Source of the DNA: DMER64 sp049652385
GTDB taxonomy: Bacteria; Bacteroidota; Bacteroidia; Bacteroidales; UBA932
Direction of reading: 5' to 3'
NCBI GenBank assembly: GCA_049652385.1
Contig: JBASDX010000007.1
Span: forward strand, 1 to 42,799
DNA length: 42,799 bases
Below, piece after piece: positions 18,201-25,812 of the stretch; the first letter of the stretch is position 1, and the number at the start of each line of letters is the position of its first letter. Under the pieces are notes generated by a model. That model did no database searches. It saw only the letters and a program-made list of their open reading frames with translations, and was not told the DNA's origin. Position numbers and translations under genes: made by a program.

Positions 18201-18393
18201 TGCATACACACTTCCAAGAACCCTGACCAGCAAGGTCGGTATCCAGAACGCCCGTGTATATTTCAACGGAGCCAATCTCTGGACATGGGCTGCTCATAAA
18301 GAGTACGACCCGGAAGTTGGAAACTGGGGTTCCAGAGGATGGGAAATGCCCATAGGAAAAACCTACACCTTTGGTTTGGAATTTAGTTTTTAA
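15241..18393 (+). CDS. SusC/RagA-family TonB-dependent outer-membrane transporter
   Basis: The 1050-residue protein has a signal peptide (about 1-19), an N-terminal carboxypeptidase-regulatory-like domain (about 21-105, SRVTGKVTSSEDGSPLPFVT), a linker with LEEVMVVAYGTAKKGTYTGS, the plug domain (NIRVRGIGSMNASNEPLYVIDGVP; SITVLKDAAASALYGSRAANGVILITTK) and a 22-strand-type barrel ending in LEFSF. Such proteins import oligosaccharides or peptides across the outer membrane using TonB energy, paired with SusD. susD follows 20 bp later. No glycoside hydrolase, ECF sigma or anti-sigma gene is adjacent, so substrate is not shown. Length and motifs indicate an intact gene. Confidence 0.95.
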   Translation: MKKVLFFVLALFIMTSAMAQSRVTGKVTSSEDGSPLPFVTILIQGERGLGTNTDIDGNFVIERCPADAVLVLSYVGYTTMQVPVNGRSVINITMQPDALALEEVMVVAYGTAKKGTYTGSAAVVRSEAIKDVPTMSFEKALSGKVAGMQITTTSGQAGSAPNIRVRGIGSMNASNEPLYVIDGVPVVSGGTGQMSDYIYTSNNIMNSLNPQDIESITVLKDAAASALYGSRAANGVILITTKRGRLGKPVITFKTAVGLTPSFATVNFDPASPEEQVELYYENFFNAGKYEGKTDAASSNDALRQLNNRWNKHGYRFTADDNSMKSLKIHGMTDGIENREGKFYDWGAFLFRTAIYQTHDLSVSGGTDRATYYSSISYTNEQGRSTSNDFSRISGRINVTQKVGKYVEVSSSANLAHSVQHGFNDTRNTGANYFMQHRNLLWPMYWPTNYKTGEPWTARYGSYAYNHVYYNDHWDNFAKVLRIGVNESIAVKFMPELILKSVLSFDNTSSRDHVYYDALHFSGSSTNGSVNEMYTSYNKLVSSTTLSYDKEFAGKHNVSALVGWEAEENKTDFTRASGTNLATDALNTVATAGTHTANAYYWGYTMLSMLSRAEYSYDGRYYVSGSFRRDGSSRLGVNTRWGNFWSVAGSWRISNEAFMKNIPQISNLRLRGSYGVNGTLPSSNYGWRALASYGNRYMDAPGGGIANIADANLAWETSYTWNVALEAGLFNNRLNATVEYFNRDSKDLLQSVPISTVTGFGSTLRNIGEINNHGIEIELSGDIIRTSDLTWSAGLTGSWIKSTVTKLYGGDDIVWYDPYAGDARAKFIYREGESTLAYYGLEWAGVERETGFNLWYLNNDKQPDLTVNGRPATYSYSKASEVILGEAHPKFFGGFSTDLTWKGLSVGLNFIYKIGGYTYNAPGRDINDDGYYWERIMSKFCYDNRWTPENKDAKYPKRIAIDMEDINQKSSRHMNPADFVRLKNITVAYTLPRTLTSKVGIQNARVYFNGANLWTWAAHKEYDPEVGNWGSRGWEMPIGKTYTFGLEFSF

Positions 18394-18413
18394 TTAAATA
18401 ACCGGATAACAAC

Positions 18414-19904
18414 ATGAAAAAATTACATATTTTATTTGCAATATTTGCAGTTGTTCTGGCCATATCTTGTGAAGGATTCCTGGATGTCAAGCCCAGCAAC
18501 TCAGCGTCAGCTGAAACATACATTACCAGCGTTACCGATGCCAAGATTATGATCAACGGTGTCATGAGCCGCATGACTTCTTCTCTCTACTACGGCCGCA
18601 ACTTTATCATGTACGGCGATGCCAAGGGAGGAGACTTTGCGCTTCGCTCCCAGGGAAGGGGTCTGGACCAGTTATATACGTTTAACCACTCCACCACCTC
18701 CAACTCATACTCCGGCTACTGGACACACCTATACAACTGCCTGGCCCAGCTGAACAATATCCTGGTGAATATTGACAAGCTGGAAGCCGATGGACAAGGC
18801 AGCACAGCCCTGTCCAACTACAAGGGACAAGCGCTGACCCTCAGAGCTCTGATGTACTTTGACCTGGTTCGTATTTACGGTAAGCCTTACAATATGGATA
18901 AAGCTTCCTACGGCGTGCCGCTCATCCTGGAACCTCTGGATGCTTCTGCACAGCCCACCCGGGCTTCTGTCCAACAGGTATACGATCAAATTGTAGCAGA
19001 CCTTACGGCTGCCGCACCCTCGTTACCTAAGACAAAAACCAACGGCTACGTAAACTACTATACAAACAAAGCCATTCAGGCACGGGTGTACCTGTATATG
19101 GAAAATTGGGCTGCATCTTTGGCTGCAGCAGAAGAAATCATCAACTCCGGTCTGTATACGCTGTATACTCCGGCCAATTGGGTGAACTCCTGGACTGCCC
19201 AGTTCAATACGGAATCCATCTTTGAACTGGCCATGATTCAAGGTGAATCGGATTTGGGTACTGCCTCGTTAGGTTTTTATCTGCGTCGTCACGGCCATGG
19301 TTCTACCTCTGCCATGGGTTGGTTTATGGCCAGCGACTATTGGATTGCGCGTATGAATGAAGATCCGGGCGATGTACGCTGGGGTGTGATGGATTACGAC
19401 GAATCCATTAAAGATACGGGAGTTGAACGTTACGGTTCCTGTTACAAATACAGTGGAAGCACTACATTTGCCGGAGACGGAAAAGGCTCGGCTACGGCTG
19501 TGAACATCAAGGTAATCCGTTTGTCAGAAATTTATCTGATTGCTGCAGAAGCAGCCATTGGTACCGGCAATAAAGCCAAAGCCGCTGATTACCTGAATGC
19601 CATCCGCAGGCGTTCCCCCAATCTGGCACCGGCCACGGCTGCAACCGTTACCGTTGACATGGTTCTGAGTGAAAGGAGTAAGGAATTGTTTGCAGAAGGT
19701 CATCGTTTCTTTGATATGATGCGTTTGAACAAAACCATCACATTCAACGACGATTTCATCTATCCTTTTGTGGTGATTACCCACAGAGAGAAAACCATCG
19801 ACCGTACCTTCTACAAAACCATTCTGCCCATATCCATTGATGAGCTGAATGCCAACGAAGCCATTCGTTCTCAGCAGAACCCCGGTTATGCAACCATTAA
19901 CTAG
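18414..19904 (+). CDS. SusD/RagB-family surface lipoprotein
   Basis: This is the substrate-capturing lid of the SusC transporter. The 496-residue protein has a lipoprotein signal with Cys19 (LAISC) followed by EGFLDVKPSN, the usual SusD start. The helical TPR core includes GQALTLRALMYFDLVRIYGKPYN and VIRLSEIYLIAAEAAI, and the C-terminal part has LNAIRRRS and VLSERSKELFAEGHRFFDMMRL, both SusD hallmarks. It is translated after susC in the same operon and followed by a bidirectional hairpin. Ligand unknown. Confidence 0.95.
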   Translation: MKKLHILFAIFAVVLAISCEGFLDVKPSNSASAETYITSVTDAKIMINGVMSRMTSSLYYGRNFIMYGDAKGGDFALRSQGRGLDQLYTFNHSTTSNSYSGYWTHLYNCLAQLNNILVNIDKLEADGQGSTALSNYKGQALTLRALMYFDLVRIYGKPYNMDKASYGVPLILEPLDASAQPTRASVQQVYDQIVADLTAAAPSLPKTKTNGYVNYYTNKAIQARVYLYMENWAASLAAAEEIINSGLYTLYTPANWVNSWTAQFNTESIFELAMIQGESDLGTASLGFYLRRHGHGSTSAMGWFMASDYWIARMNEDPGDVRWGVMDYDESIKDTGVERYGSCYKYSGSTTFAGDGKGSATAVNIKVIRLSEIYLIAAEAAIGTGNKAKAADYLNAIRRRSPNLAPATAATVTVDMVLSERSKELFAEGHRFFDMMRLNKTITFNDDFIYPFVVITHREKTIDRTFYKTILPISIDELNANEAIRSQQNPGYATIN

Positions 19905-19924
19905 GATGTCATAACGGAAGAACG

Positions 19925-21709
19925 TTAGTGATAAAAAAAGCTCTCCTTCTGGAGGGCTTTTTTTTGGATTTGCCGCTCCACAAAAACAGGTTGTCCCGTC
20001 TCCGGAACCAACCCCGTATAAAACATAACGGAAGATTTTGTCATGGGAGTGGGTGTGAAATCTTGTACCTGCTCCACCCGTATACGCTCTTTTTTGAAGA
20101 TGCCTGCCAGATGATTCATATCGGAAAGGGTACATCCGGGATGGGAAGAGATAAAATACGGTACCAATTGCCAGCGGTACCCTTGTTCCTTTATCTCTTT
20201 ATAAAAAGCCTGTTGAAAAAACCGATACATGGCAAAAGGCGGTTTGTGCATCATACGGAGTACATGATCTTCCGTATGTTCCGGAGCTATTGTCAAGCGA
20301 CCCGATACGTGGTGTTGCAGCAATTCCTTAAAATACTGCTTTCCTTCTTTATTCAGAAATCCGTTTTCATCCAGAAACAAATCATACCGAATGCCGCTGC
20401 CTATGGTGACTTTTTTTACACCGGGATATTCTCTGACTGCTTTATACATTTCCAGCAGCGGTTTGTGAGAGGTGTTCAGGTTCTTGCAAACAGCCGGATA
20501 CAGACAGGAAGTGCGCTTGCACTTGCTACAAATATCTTTGTTTTTGCCTTCCATGGCGTACATGTTGGCCGTAGGTCCTCCCAAATCGGTCAGGTGTCCT
20601 TTGAACGAATGCAATGCGGTAAGAGCAGCCGTTTCTTTCAGGACAGAATCTTTTGAACGCCAGCTGATGCTGCGTCCCTGATGCGCTGCAATGGTGCAGA
20701 AACTGCATCCTCCAAAACAGCCCCTGTGCAGGCAGATGGAAAATCGGATCATCTCCAGCGCCGGTATCTTCTTGCCTTTGTAACGAGGATGTGCATCGTA
20801 AGTAAACGGCAAATCGTACACCGCATCCAATTGCGTCTGCGTCATAGGCGGAAACGGCGGATTGACCACCACCACAGGGCCACCCCCTTCTTCCATAGGT
20901 TCTGTCAACACCGGCGGGTTAGCGGCGTTTGCCTGCTCTTCAATAATTTTAAAATGATTGGCAAACGTCTTTTTACTCGATTGACATGCCGCATGCGAAG
21001 GCAGCCGGATAATACCGGGAGCAGTTTCGTAAGCACTGCCTGCCGTTGTGGCACACTTGTCTGACTTGTCAACTATCTGTACGCCGGAGGAAACAAGCTT
21101 CTCTATTTCCGCCACATAGGCTATTTGCGGCGTGGCACGCAGCTGCTCTGCTGCGGCCCCTTCGGCAAATTTGCGGGCCAATTCCACAACGGACCGCTCA
21201 CCCATGCCGTAGACCAGGTAATCGGCCCCCGATTCTATAAGCACGGAAGGCTTGAGCGCATCCGCCCAATAATCGTAATGCGTCAGGCGGCGCAAAGAGG
21301 CTTCTATACCGCCTATGACTACCGGGACGTCGGGGTACAATTGTTTCAGAATACGTGTGTAGACCGTCACTGCGTAATCAGGCCGCATACCGGCCCGTCC
21401 GCCGGCCGTGTAGGCGTCGTTACTCCGCAGGCGTTTGGCGGCCGTATAATGGTTGACCATAGAGTCCATATTACCGGCCGATACGCCAAAGAACAGACGC
21501 GGAGCTCCCAGCTTTTTAAAATCACGCAAATCGTCCCTCCAATTGGGCTGTGGCACCACAGCCACTGAATAACCCTGTGCCTGCAGCACCCTGGCTATAA
21601 TGGCCGTACCAAAAGACGGATGGTCTACGTAGGCGTCGCCTGAGAATAAAATGATATCGGGACGGTCTATTCCCAAACGGTCCAATTCCTTACGTGATGT
21701 AGGCAGCAT
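19925..21709 (-). CDS. YgiQ family radical SAM protein
   Basis: The 594-residue protein belongs to the uncharacterised YgiQ radical SAM family. It starts TSRKELDRLGIDRPDIILFSGDAYVDHPSFG, the N-terminal signature. The 4Fe-4S/SAM motif CFGGCSFC lies near residue 339, and a Cys-rich CSKCKRTSCLYPAVC follows. The ATG at 21709 is chosen because the longer start (21724) lies upstream of, and the -7 box TACCTTTG (21721-21714) ends, only 4 nt before 21709. Function in the family is not established. The 3' end of the gene doubles as a transcription terminator. Confidence 0.93.
   Translation of the reverse strand: MLPTSRKELDRLGIDRPDIILFSGDAYVDHPSFGTAIIARVLQAQGYSVAVVPQPNWRDDLRDFKKLGAPRLFFGVSAGNMDSMVNHYTAAKRLRSNDAYTAGGRAGMRPDYAVTVYTRILKQLYPDVPVVIGGIEASLRRLTHYDYWADALKPSVLIESGADYLVYGMGERSVVELARKFAEGAAAEQLRATPQIAYVAEIEKLVSSGVQIVDKSDKCATTAGSAYETAPGIIRLPSHAACQSSKKTFANHFKIIEEQANAANPPVLTEPMEEGGGPVVVVNPPFPPMTQTQLDAVYDLPFTYDAHPRYKGKKIPALEMIRFSICLHRGCFGGCSFCTIAAHQGRSISWRSKDSVLKETAALTALHSFKGHLTDLGGPTANMYAMEGKNKDICSKCKRTSCLYPAVCKNLNTSHKPLLEMYKAVREYPGVKKVTIGSGIRYDLFLDENGFLNKEGKQYFKELLQHHVSGRLTIAPEHTEDHVLRMMHKPPFAMYRFFQQAFYKEIKEQGYRWQLVPYFISSHPGCTLSDMNHLAGIFKKERIRVEQVQDFTPTPMTKSSVMFYTGLVPETGQPVFVERQIQKKALQKESFFYH
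19933..19965. terminator. Bidirectional terminator between susD and ygiQ, inside the ygiQ coding region
   Basis: Stem AAAAAAAGCTCTCC (19933-19946) pairs with 19951-19964 through a TTCT loop (one G-T pair), with T-runs on both strands. It serves susD on the plus strand. On the minus strand it lies within the last dozen or so codons of ygiQ (…KKALQKESFFYH). Confidence 0.85.
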
Positions 21710-21713
21710 ACGG

Positions 21714-21721
21714 CAAAGGTA
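21714..21721 (-). promoter_or_regulatory. -7 box of ygiQ, 4 nt before ATG
   Basis: TACCTTTG on the minus strand followed by CCGT and ATG (21709). Predicts a leaderless mRNA. Divergent from the aminopeptidase promoter at 21735. Confidence 0.6.
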
Positions 21722-21734
21722 CATGACTTTTTGC

Positions 21735-21742
21735 TATCTTTG
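21735..21742 (+). promoter_or_regulatory. -7 box of aminopeptidase P gene
   Basis: TATCTTTG, 16 nt before the ATG at 21759. Start codons of the divergent genes are only 49 bp apart. Confidence 0.55.
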
Positions 21743-21758
21743 GAGAAAAACCACACTT

Positions 21759-23150
21759 ATGTTTGATAAAGAAATATATGTACAACGCCGTGCGGCACTC
21801 AAAGCAAAAATCAACACCGGCATAGGGCTGTTTATGGGCAACAGGGAAGCTCCCTGCAATTACAAAGACAACACCTACCCTTTCCGGCAAGACAGCACTT
21901 TCCTCTACTTTTTTGGCCTGGACGAGCCCGATTTGGCGGCCGTCATTGATTTTGAAACAGGCCGGGAAATCCTGTTTGCAGACGATGTCAGTCTGGACGC
22001 CATTGTGTGGACCGGTCCTCTGCCCAAAGTAACGGAAAAAGCCGAACGTATTGGCATTTCCCGCACGGCGGAGCGTGGGCATCTGGCTGCCTTCCTGCAA
22101 GAAGCACAACAAAAAGGACGTACCATCCATTTCCTGCCGCCCTACCGGGGAGAAAATATGATTGAGCTGATGGATATGCTGGGCATCCATCCTGACCAAC
22201 AAAAAGAAAGAGCATCGGAAACTTTAATCCGGGCCGTAGTAGCCTTGCGTATGGTCAAGCAACCGGAAGAGATTGCGGAACTGGACAAAGCCTGCAACTT
22301 AGGGTATGCCATGCATTATACGGCCATGAAAATGGCCAAACCGGGCATGGTGGAACAAGAGTTGGTGGGCATTATGTCCGGTGTCGTCGTCAGCGGCGGC
22401 TACAAACCTTCCTTCCCCATCATCCTCACACAAAACGGAGAAGTAATGCATGGTCATGCCCACCACCAGATTCTGGAAGAAGGACGGCTCTTGCTCATGG
22501 ACGCAGGAGCTGAATTGCAAAGCCATTACTGCAGCGATTTTACCCGTACCATTCCCGTCGGGGGTACCTTCCGTGGCATAGCCAAAGACTTATACAACAT
22601 CGTATTGCAAGCCAACAACCATTGCATAGGTATGTGCGCACCGGGCGTATCGTTTAAAGACGTACACCTGGCTGCCGCTGCCATCATCACAAACGGTCTG
22701 AAAGACCTGGGCCTGATGAAAGGTAATACGGAAGAAGCCGTAGCTGCCGGAGCCCACGCCGCATTCTTTCCTACCGGTCTGGGACACAATATGGGCCTGG
22801 ACGTACACGACATGGAAGACCTGGGAGAGCAATACGTAGGCTATGACGCTACCGTTACGCGCAGCACACAATTTGGACTCAAATCCTTACGGATGGCACG
22901 TAAGCTGGAAATTGGCAACGTGGTAACAGTAGAACCGGGCTTCTACGTCATTCCGGCTTTATTGGATATGTGGGAAAAAGAGGGACACAACGCGGCCTTC
23001 ATCAACTTTGACAAATGCAAACCCCTCTACGGTTTTGGCGGCATACGGATTGAAGACGACGTGTTGATTACCAAAGACGGCTACCGCCTGCTGGGCAGTA
23101 AACGCCTGCCGGTCACTCCGGAAGAGATTGCAGAGGTTATGAGCCAATAA
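21759..23150 (+). CDS. Aminopeptidase P family (Xaa-Pro aminopeptidase)
   Basis: This cytoplasmic M24B metallopeptidase removes the N-terminal residue from peptides with proline second. The 463-residue protein has an aminopeptidase-P N-terminal domain (about 1-135; DSTFLYFFGLDEPD) and a pita-bread catalytic domain with all five metal ligands: MDAGAEL and DFTRTIPVGG (Asp), GLGHNMGLDVHD (His), VEPGFY (Glu) and IRIEDDVLI (Glu). There is no signal peptide. ATG 21759 is chosen; the longer reading frame to 21651 would overlap the divergent promoters. Its 3' end overlaps the convergent HAD gene by 14 bp. Confidence 0.94.
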   Translation: MFDKEIYVQRRAALKAKINTGIGLFMGNREAPCNYKDNTYPFRQDSTFLYFFGLDEPDLAAVIDFETGREILFADDVSLDAIVWTGPLPKVTEKAERIGISRTAERGHLAAFLQEAQQKGRTIHFLPPYRGENMIELMDMLGIHPDQQKERASETLIRAVVALRMVKQPEEIAELDKACNLGYAMHYTAMKMAKPGMVEQELVGIMSGVVVSGGYKPSFPIILTQNGEVMHGHAHHQILEEGRLLLMDAGAELQSHYCSDFTRTIPVGGTFRGIAKDLYNIVLQANNHCIGMCAPGVSFKDVHLAAAAIITNGLKDLGLMKGNTEEAVAAGAHAAFFPTGLGHNMGLDVHDMEDLGEQYVGYDATVTRSTQFGLKSLRMARKLEIGNVVTVEPGFYVIPALLDMWEKEGHNAAFINFDKCKPLYGFGGIRIEDDVLITKDGYRLLGSKRLPVTPEEIAEVMSQ

Positions 23151-23940
23151 ATCGAAAATACGACGAAAGAAAATGGGCGACACCGTCTTCGTCCAGAGGC
23201 GGTGCTACGTGCGTTGCGGCGGCAAAGACTTCCGGGTCATCGGCATTGCCCATAGCCACCCCTACCTCTACGTATTCGAGCATGGGAATATCGTTGCCTC
23301 CATCCCCAAAGGCCATGGTGCCTTTCCGATCCAGCCGGTAATGGGCCAGCATTTTTTCAATGCCGGTTTTCTTTGTATCGCCTTTTGGGGTAATATCGGC
23401 AAAATGGGGATGCCAGCGGCTTGATTCGCTGTAACGGAAGACTTTGTCCATGATATCAGCTACTTTGGCACTTCCGGCATAGATGTTCATTTGAAGGACC
23501 GGGTCTGTGACTTCCTCCAATGGATGTATTTGCGGGATGTTCATTCCTAGCAAATCAGCCAGATCACGTACGTGGTCGTCTACGTAATTGATGTAAACCT
23601 TGTCCTTCGTAACCATAGATACGGGCAGCGTTTCCTGTTCCCTCAGATACCGGAGCATAGATTGGATATCACGCGGGTCTATGACACTTTGGTATATAAC
23701 ACGCCCTTGGTTGTCTTCACAATACCCTCCGTTTTGGGCAATCAGTCCGTCAAACAGCAACCCTCCGTATTCCGGCAGAGAAAAATCCTGAACCAATACC
23801 CTGGGTCTTCCCGTACATAAAAAAATGCGTATGCCGTGCGCCCGGCATGCATTTACGGCCTCAATGGCAGACGGCGGAATGGTATGTGTTTTGAAGCTTA
23901 CCAGCGTTCCGTCGATGTCAAAAAAGATCGAATGTATCAT
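23137..23940 (-). CDS. HAD-superfamily Cof-type phosphatase
   Basis: The 267-residue protein is a HAD IIB (Cof-like) hydrolase that dephosphorylates small phosphorylated metabolites, often sugar or coenzyme phosphates. Motif I is FFDIDGTLVSF at the N-terminus (nucleophile Asp), motif II is LCTGRP, and motif IV is GDGGNDIPMLEY with VAMGNA. The start at 23940 gives the standard MI-x-SIFFDIDGTL N-terminus; upstream in-frame codons lie in the promoter. A -7 box TATCTTTG (23958-23951) is 10 nt upstream. Substrate unknown. Confidence 0.92.
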   Translation of the reverse strand: MIHSIFFDIDGTLVSFKTHTIPPSAIEAVNACRAHGIRIFLCTGRPRVLVQDFSLPEYGGLLFDGLIAQNGGYCEDNQGRVIYQSVIDPRDIQSMLRYLREQETLPVSMVTKDKVYINYVDDHVRDLADLLGMNIPQIHPLEEVTDPVLQMNIYAGSAKVADIMDKVFRYSESSRWHPHFADITPKGDTKKTGIEKMLAHYRLDRKGTMAFGDGGNDIPMLEYVEVGVAMGNADDPEVFAAATHVAPPLDEDGVAHFLSSYFRFIGS

Positions 23941-23950
23941 AATAAGGGCA

Positions 23951-23966
23951 CAAAGATATATCTTTA
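23951..23966. promoter_or_regulatory. Back-to-back -7 boxes of the HAD and M28 genes
   Basis: Minus-strand TATCTTTG (23958-23951) and plus-strand TATCTTTA (23959-23966) abut, making the 14-bp palindrome AAAGATATATCTTT. The M28 ATG is 4 nt after the plus box; the HAD ATG is 10 nt after the minus box. Two polymerases could not occupy both at once. Confidence 0.6.
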
Positions 23967-23970
23967 CGGC

Positions 23971-25248
23971 ATGAAACGCATATTTTTCACGCTTACGGCC
24001 ATAATCCTGCTGAGCAGTACAGGACTCAGGGCACAAAACATTGAATATTACAAAGACATCATTCGTGAACTCTCTTCTAAAAAATACGAAGGCCGTTCCG
24101 ACTATGGCGGTGGAGATTTGAAAGCCGCCAGGTATCTTGCCGGAGAATACAAAAAAATCAACGGACTACAGCCCTCCATGCCTAAAGGGTATTTTCAACC
24201 GTTTTCTTATCCTGTAAACGTATTTCACAAAAAAATGGATATGGCCGTAGACGGAACAGCCCTGGATCCGGGGCATGACTTTATTGTCCGCGAATTTTCA
24301 CCTTCCCTTACCGGCACATTCCCGTTGGCCTACATCTCTGAAGAAGACCACCATCCAGACCGATTGCTGCCTTTACTGGCTACGGAGGCTTATAAAAACT
24401 CTTTTATAGTAGTGGATTACGATCTCATCTACGAATACATGGGCATTGCTCCGGAGCCGTTGTACCACACCCCCATAGCCGGATTGATTATGGTGCAACA
24501 AAAGAACCCTTCTTTCTTTAGATCACGCAGCGCTGCCAGGCAACCCATTCCCGTAGTATGGGCCTCGCCGCGTTTTCCGCAAAACGCCAAAAAGGTTACC
24601 GTACGTTTTCAAGCCAAATGGATTAAAAAACATACGGCCAACAACGTGGTAGCCCACATCCCCGGTACCACCAGAGCCGACTCCTGCATAGTCTTCGTAG
24701 CCCATTACGACCACCTGGGTCATTTTGGAAAAGACGTGTTTTATCCGGGAGCCAACGACAACGCCTCGGGCGTGGCTTTCATGCTTACCTTGGCGGAACA
24801 TTATGCCAAACCGGAAAACAGACCGGAGTTGACGTATTTCTTTGTAGCCGTGGCAGCAGAAGAAAACAACCTGCTGGGTGCCACTTTTTATGCAGAAAAC
24901 CCCGTCATCCCCCTGGACAGGACATTGCAGATGTTCAGCATAGACATGGTAGCCGACAACGCCAGTAAATTGTTTTTAGAAACCGGTCCGGAAGGACAAC
25001 AAAATCTGGATCGCTTTGTACAGATAAACAAGGAACTGCAATTGTTCGATACCCTTGTTCAGGACCCCCTTTCCAACGACAGCGACCACTACCCGTTTGC
25101 CATACGGAAAGTACCGGCCCTGTATATCATGGTCGACGGCGATGCCTGGTCTGTATACCATACTCCGCTGGATGATTTTGACCATGTCTACACCAACCAA
25201 TACCTGCCTTTATTCCGGTTAATCACTGCGTTTGTAGATACGTTCTAG
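23971..25248 (+). CDS. Exported M28 family metallopeptidase
   Basis: The 425-residue protein has a signal peptide (KRIFFTLTAIILLSSTGLRAQ) and an M28 zinc aminopeptidase-like domain in its second half. Metal ligands and catalytic residues are visible: VAHYDHLG (His, Asp), PGANDNASG (bridging Asp), AAEENNLLG (catalytic Glu pair), FSIDMVADN (Asp) and SNDSDHYPF (His). Members cleave peptide N-termini or, in some cases, cyclise glutamine. It likely acts in the periplasm or at the surface, fitting peptide feeding. Its TAG stop shares a CTAG palindrome with the stop of the convergent peroxidase gene. Confidence 0.92.
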   Translation: MKRIFFTLTAIILLSSTGLRAQNIEYYKDIIRELSSKKYEGRSDYGGGDLKAARYLAGEYKKINGLQPSMPKGYFQPFSYPVNVFHKKMDMAVDGTALDPGHDFIVREFSPSLTGTFPLAYISEEDHHPDRLLPLLATEAYKNSFIVVDYDLIYEYMGIAPEPLYHTPIAGLIMVQQKNPSFFRSRSAARQPIPVVWASPRFPQNAKKVTVRFQAKWIKKHTANNVVAHIPGTTRADSCIVFVAHYDHLGHFGKDVFYPGANDNASGVAFMLTLAEHYAKPENRPELTYFFVAVAAEENNLLGATFYAENPVIPLDRTLQMFSIDMVADNASKLFLETGPEGQQNLDRFVQINKELQLFDTLVQDPLSNDSDHYPFAIRKVPALYIMVDGDAWSVYHTPLDDFDHVYTNQYLPLFRLITAFVDTF

Positions 25249-25775
25249 AGATTCTTTTCCAGGAGCTCCAGAATAGCCGGATCGTCCGGCTTTACTTTTG
25301 AGGGCCAAAAGCCAATCAAACGGCCCTGCTCATCTATCAGGTACTTGGCAAAATTCCAGGCCGGACCTTTACTGTTCCAGCCGTTCCGGCTCTTATCCGT
25401 CAACCATTGATAGACGGGATTGGTCCTTTTTTTACCCCGGACAGAAGATTTTTCCATCATCTGGAACGTAACTCCGTAGTTGATTTCACAAAACTCCAAT
25501 ATCTCTTCGTTCGTACCCGGGTCTTGTTGCATGTAGTCGTTGGAAGGAAAGCCCAGGATTACCAGATTGGGGCTGTATTTTTTGTGCAAGGCTTCCAACT
25601 CCCTGAATTGCGGCGTATGACCGCACCGGGAAGCCGTGTTGACAATCAATACCTTTTTTCCTCTCAGTTGTTCAAAAGAATAGTCTTCTCCCTTAATGGT
25701 TTTGAAAGACAAATCGTAAAAACTTTCCGTTTGCATGGTCATAAATAATGTTATTAATAGAAAAAAACCTTTCAT
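25245..25775 (-). CDS. Glutathione peroxidase family thiol peroxidase
   Basis: The 176-residue protein has the thioredoxin-like GPx fold: FEQLRGKKVLIVNTASRCGHTPQFRELEALHKKY with the peroxidatic Cys, LVILGFPSNDYMQQDPGTNEEI (the family FPxNqF region) and WNFAKYLIDEQG (catalytic Trp/Asn). Bacterial members reduce peroxides, generally with thioredoxin. The first 12-14 residues are hydrophobic, which may be a short export signal; an internal ATG (Met12 or Met14) would give a cytoplasmic form. The usual CGFTPQ is CGHTPQ here. Ends convergently with the M28 gene. Confidence 0.92.
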   Translation of the reverse strand: MKGFFLLITLFMTMQTESFYDLSFKTIKGEDYSFEQLRGKKVLIVNTASRCGHTPQFRELEALHKKYSPNLVILGFPSNDYMQQDPGTNEEILEFCEINYGVTFQMMEKSSVRGKKRTNPVYQWLTDKSRNGWNSKGPAWNFAKYLIDEQGRLIGFWPSKVKPDDPAILELLEKNL

Positions 25776-25812
25776 TTGTAAGTAAATTATGGACTAAGAT
25801 ACACGCTTTTTT

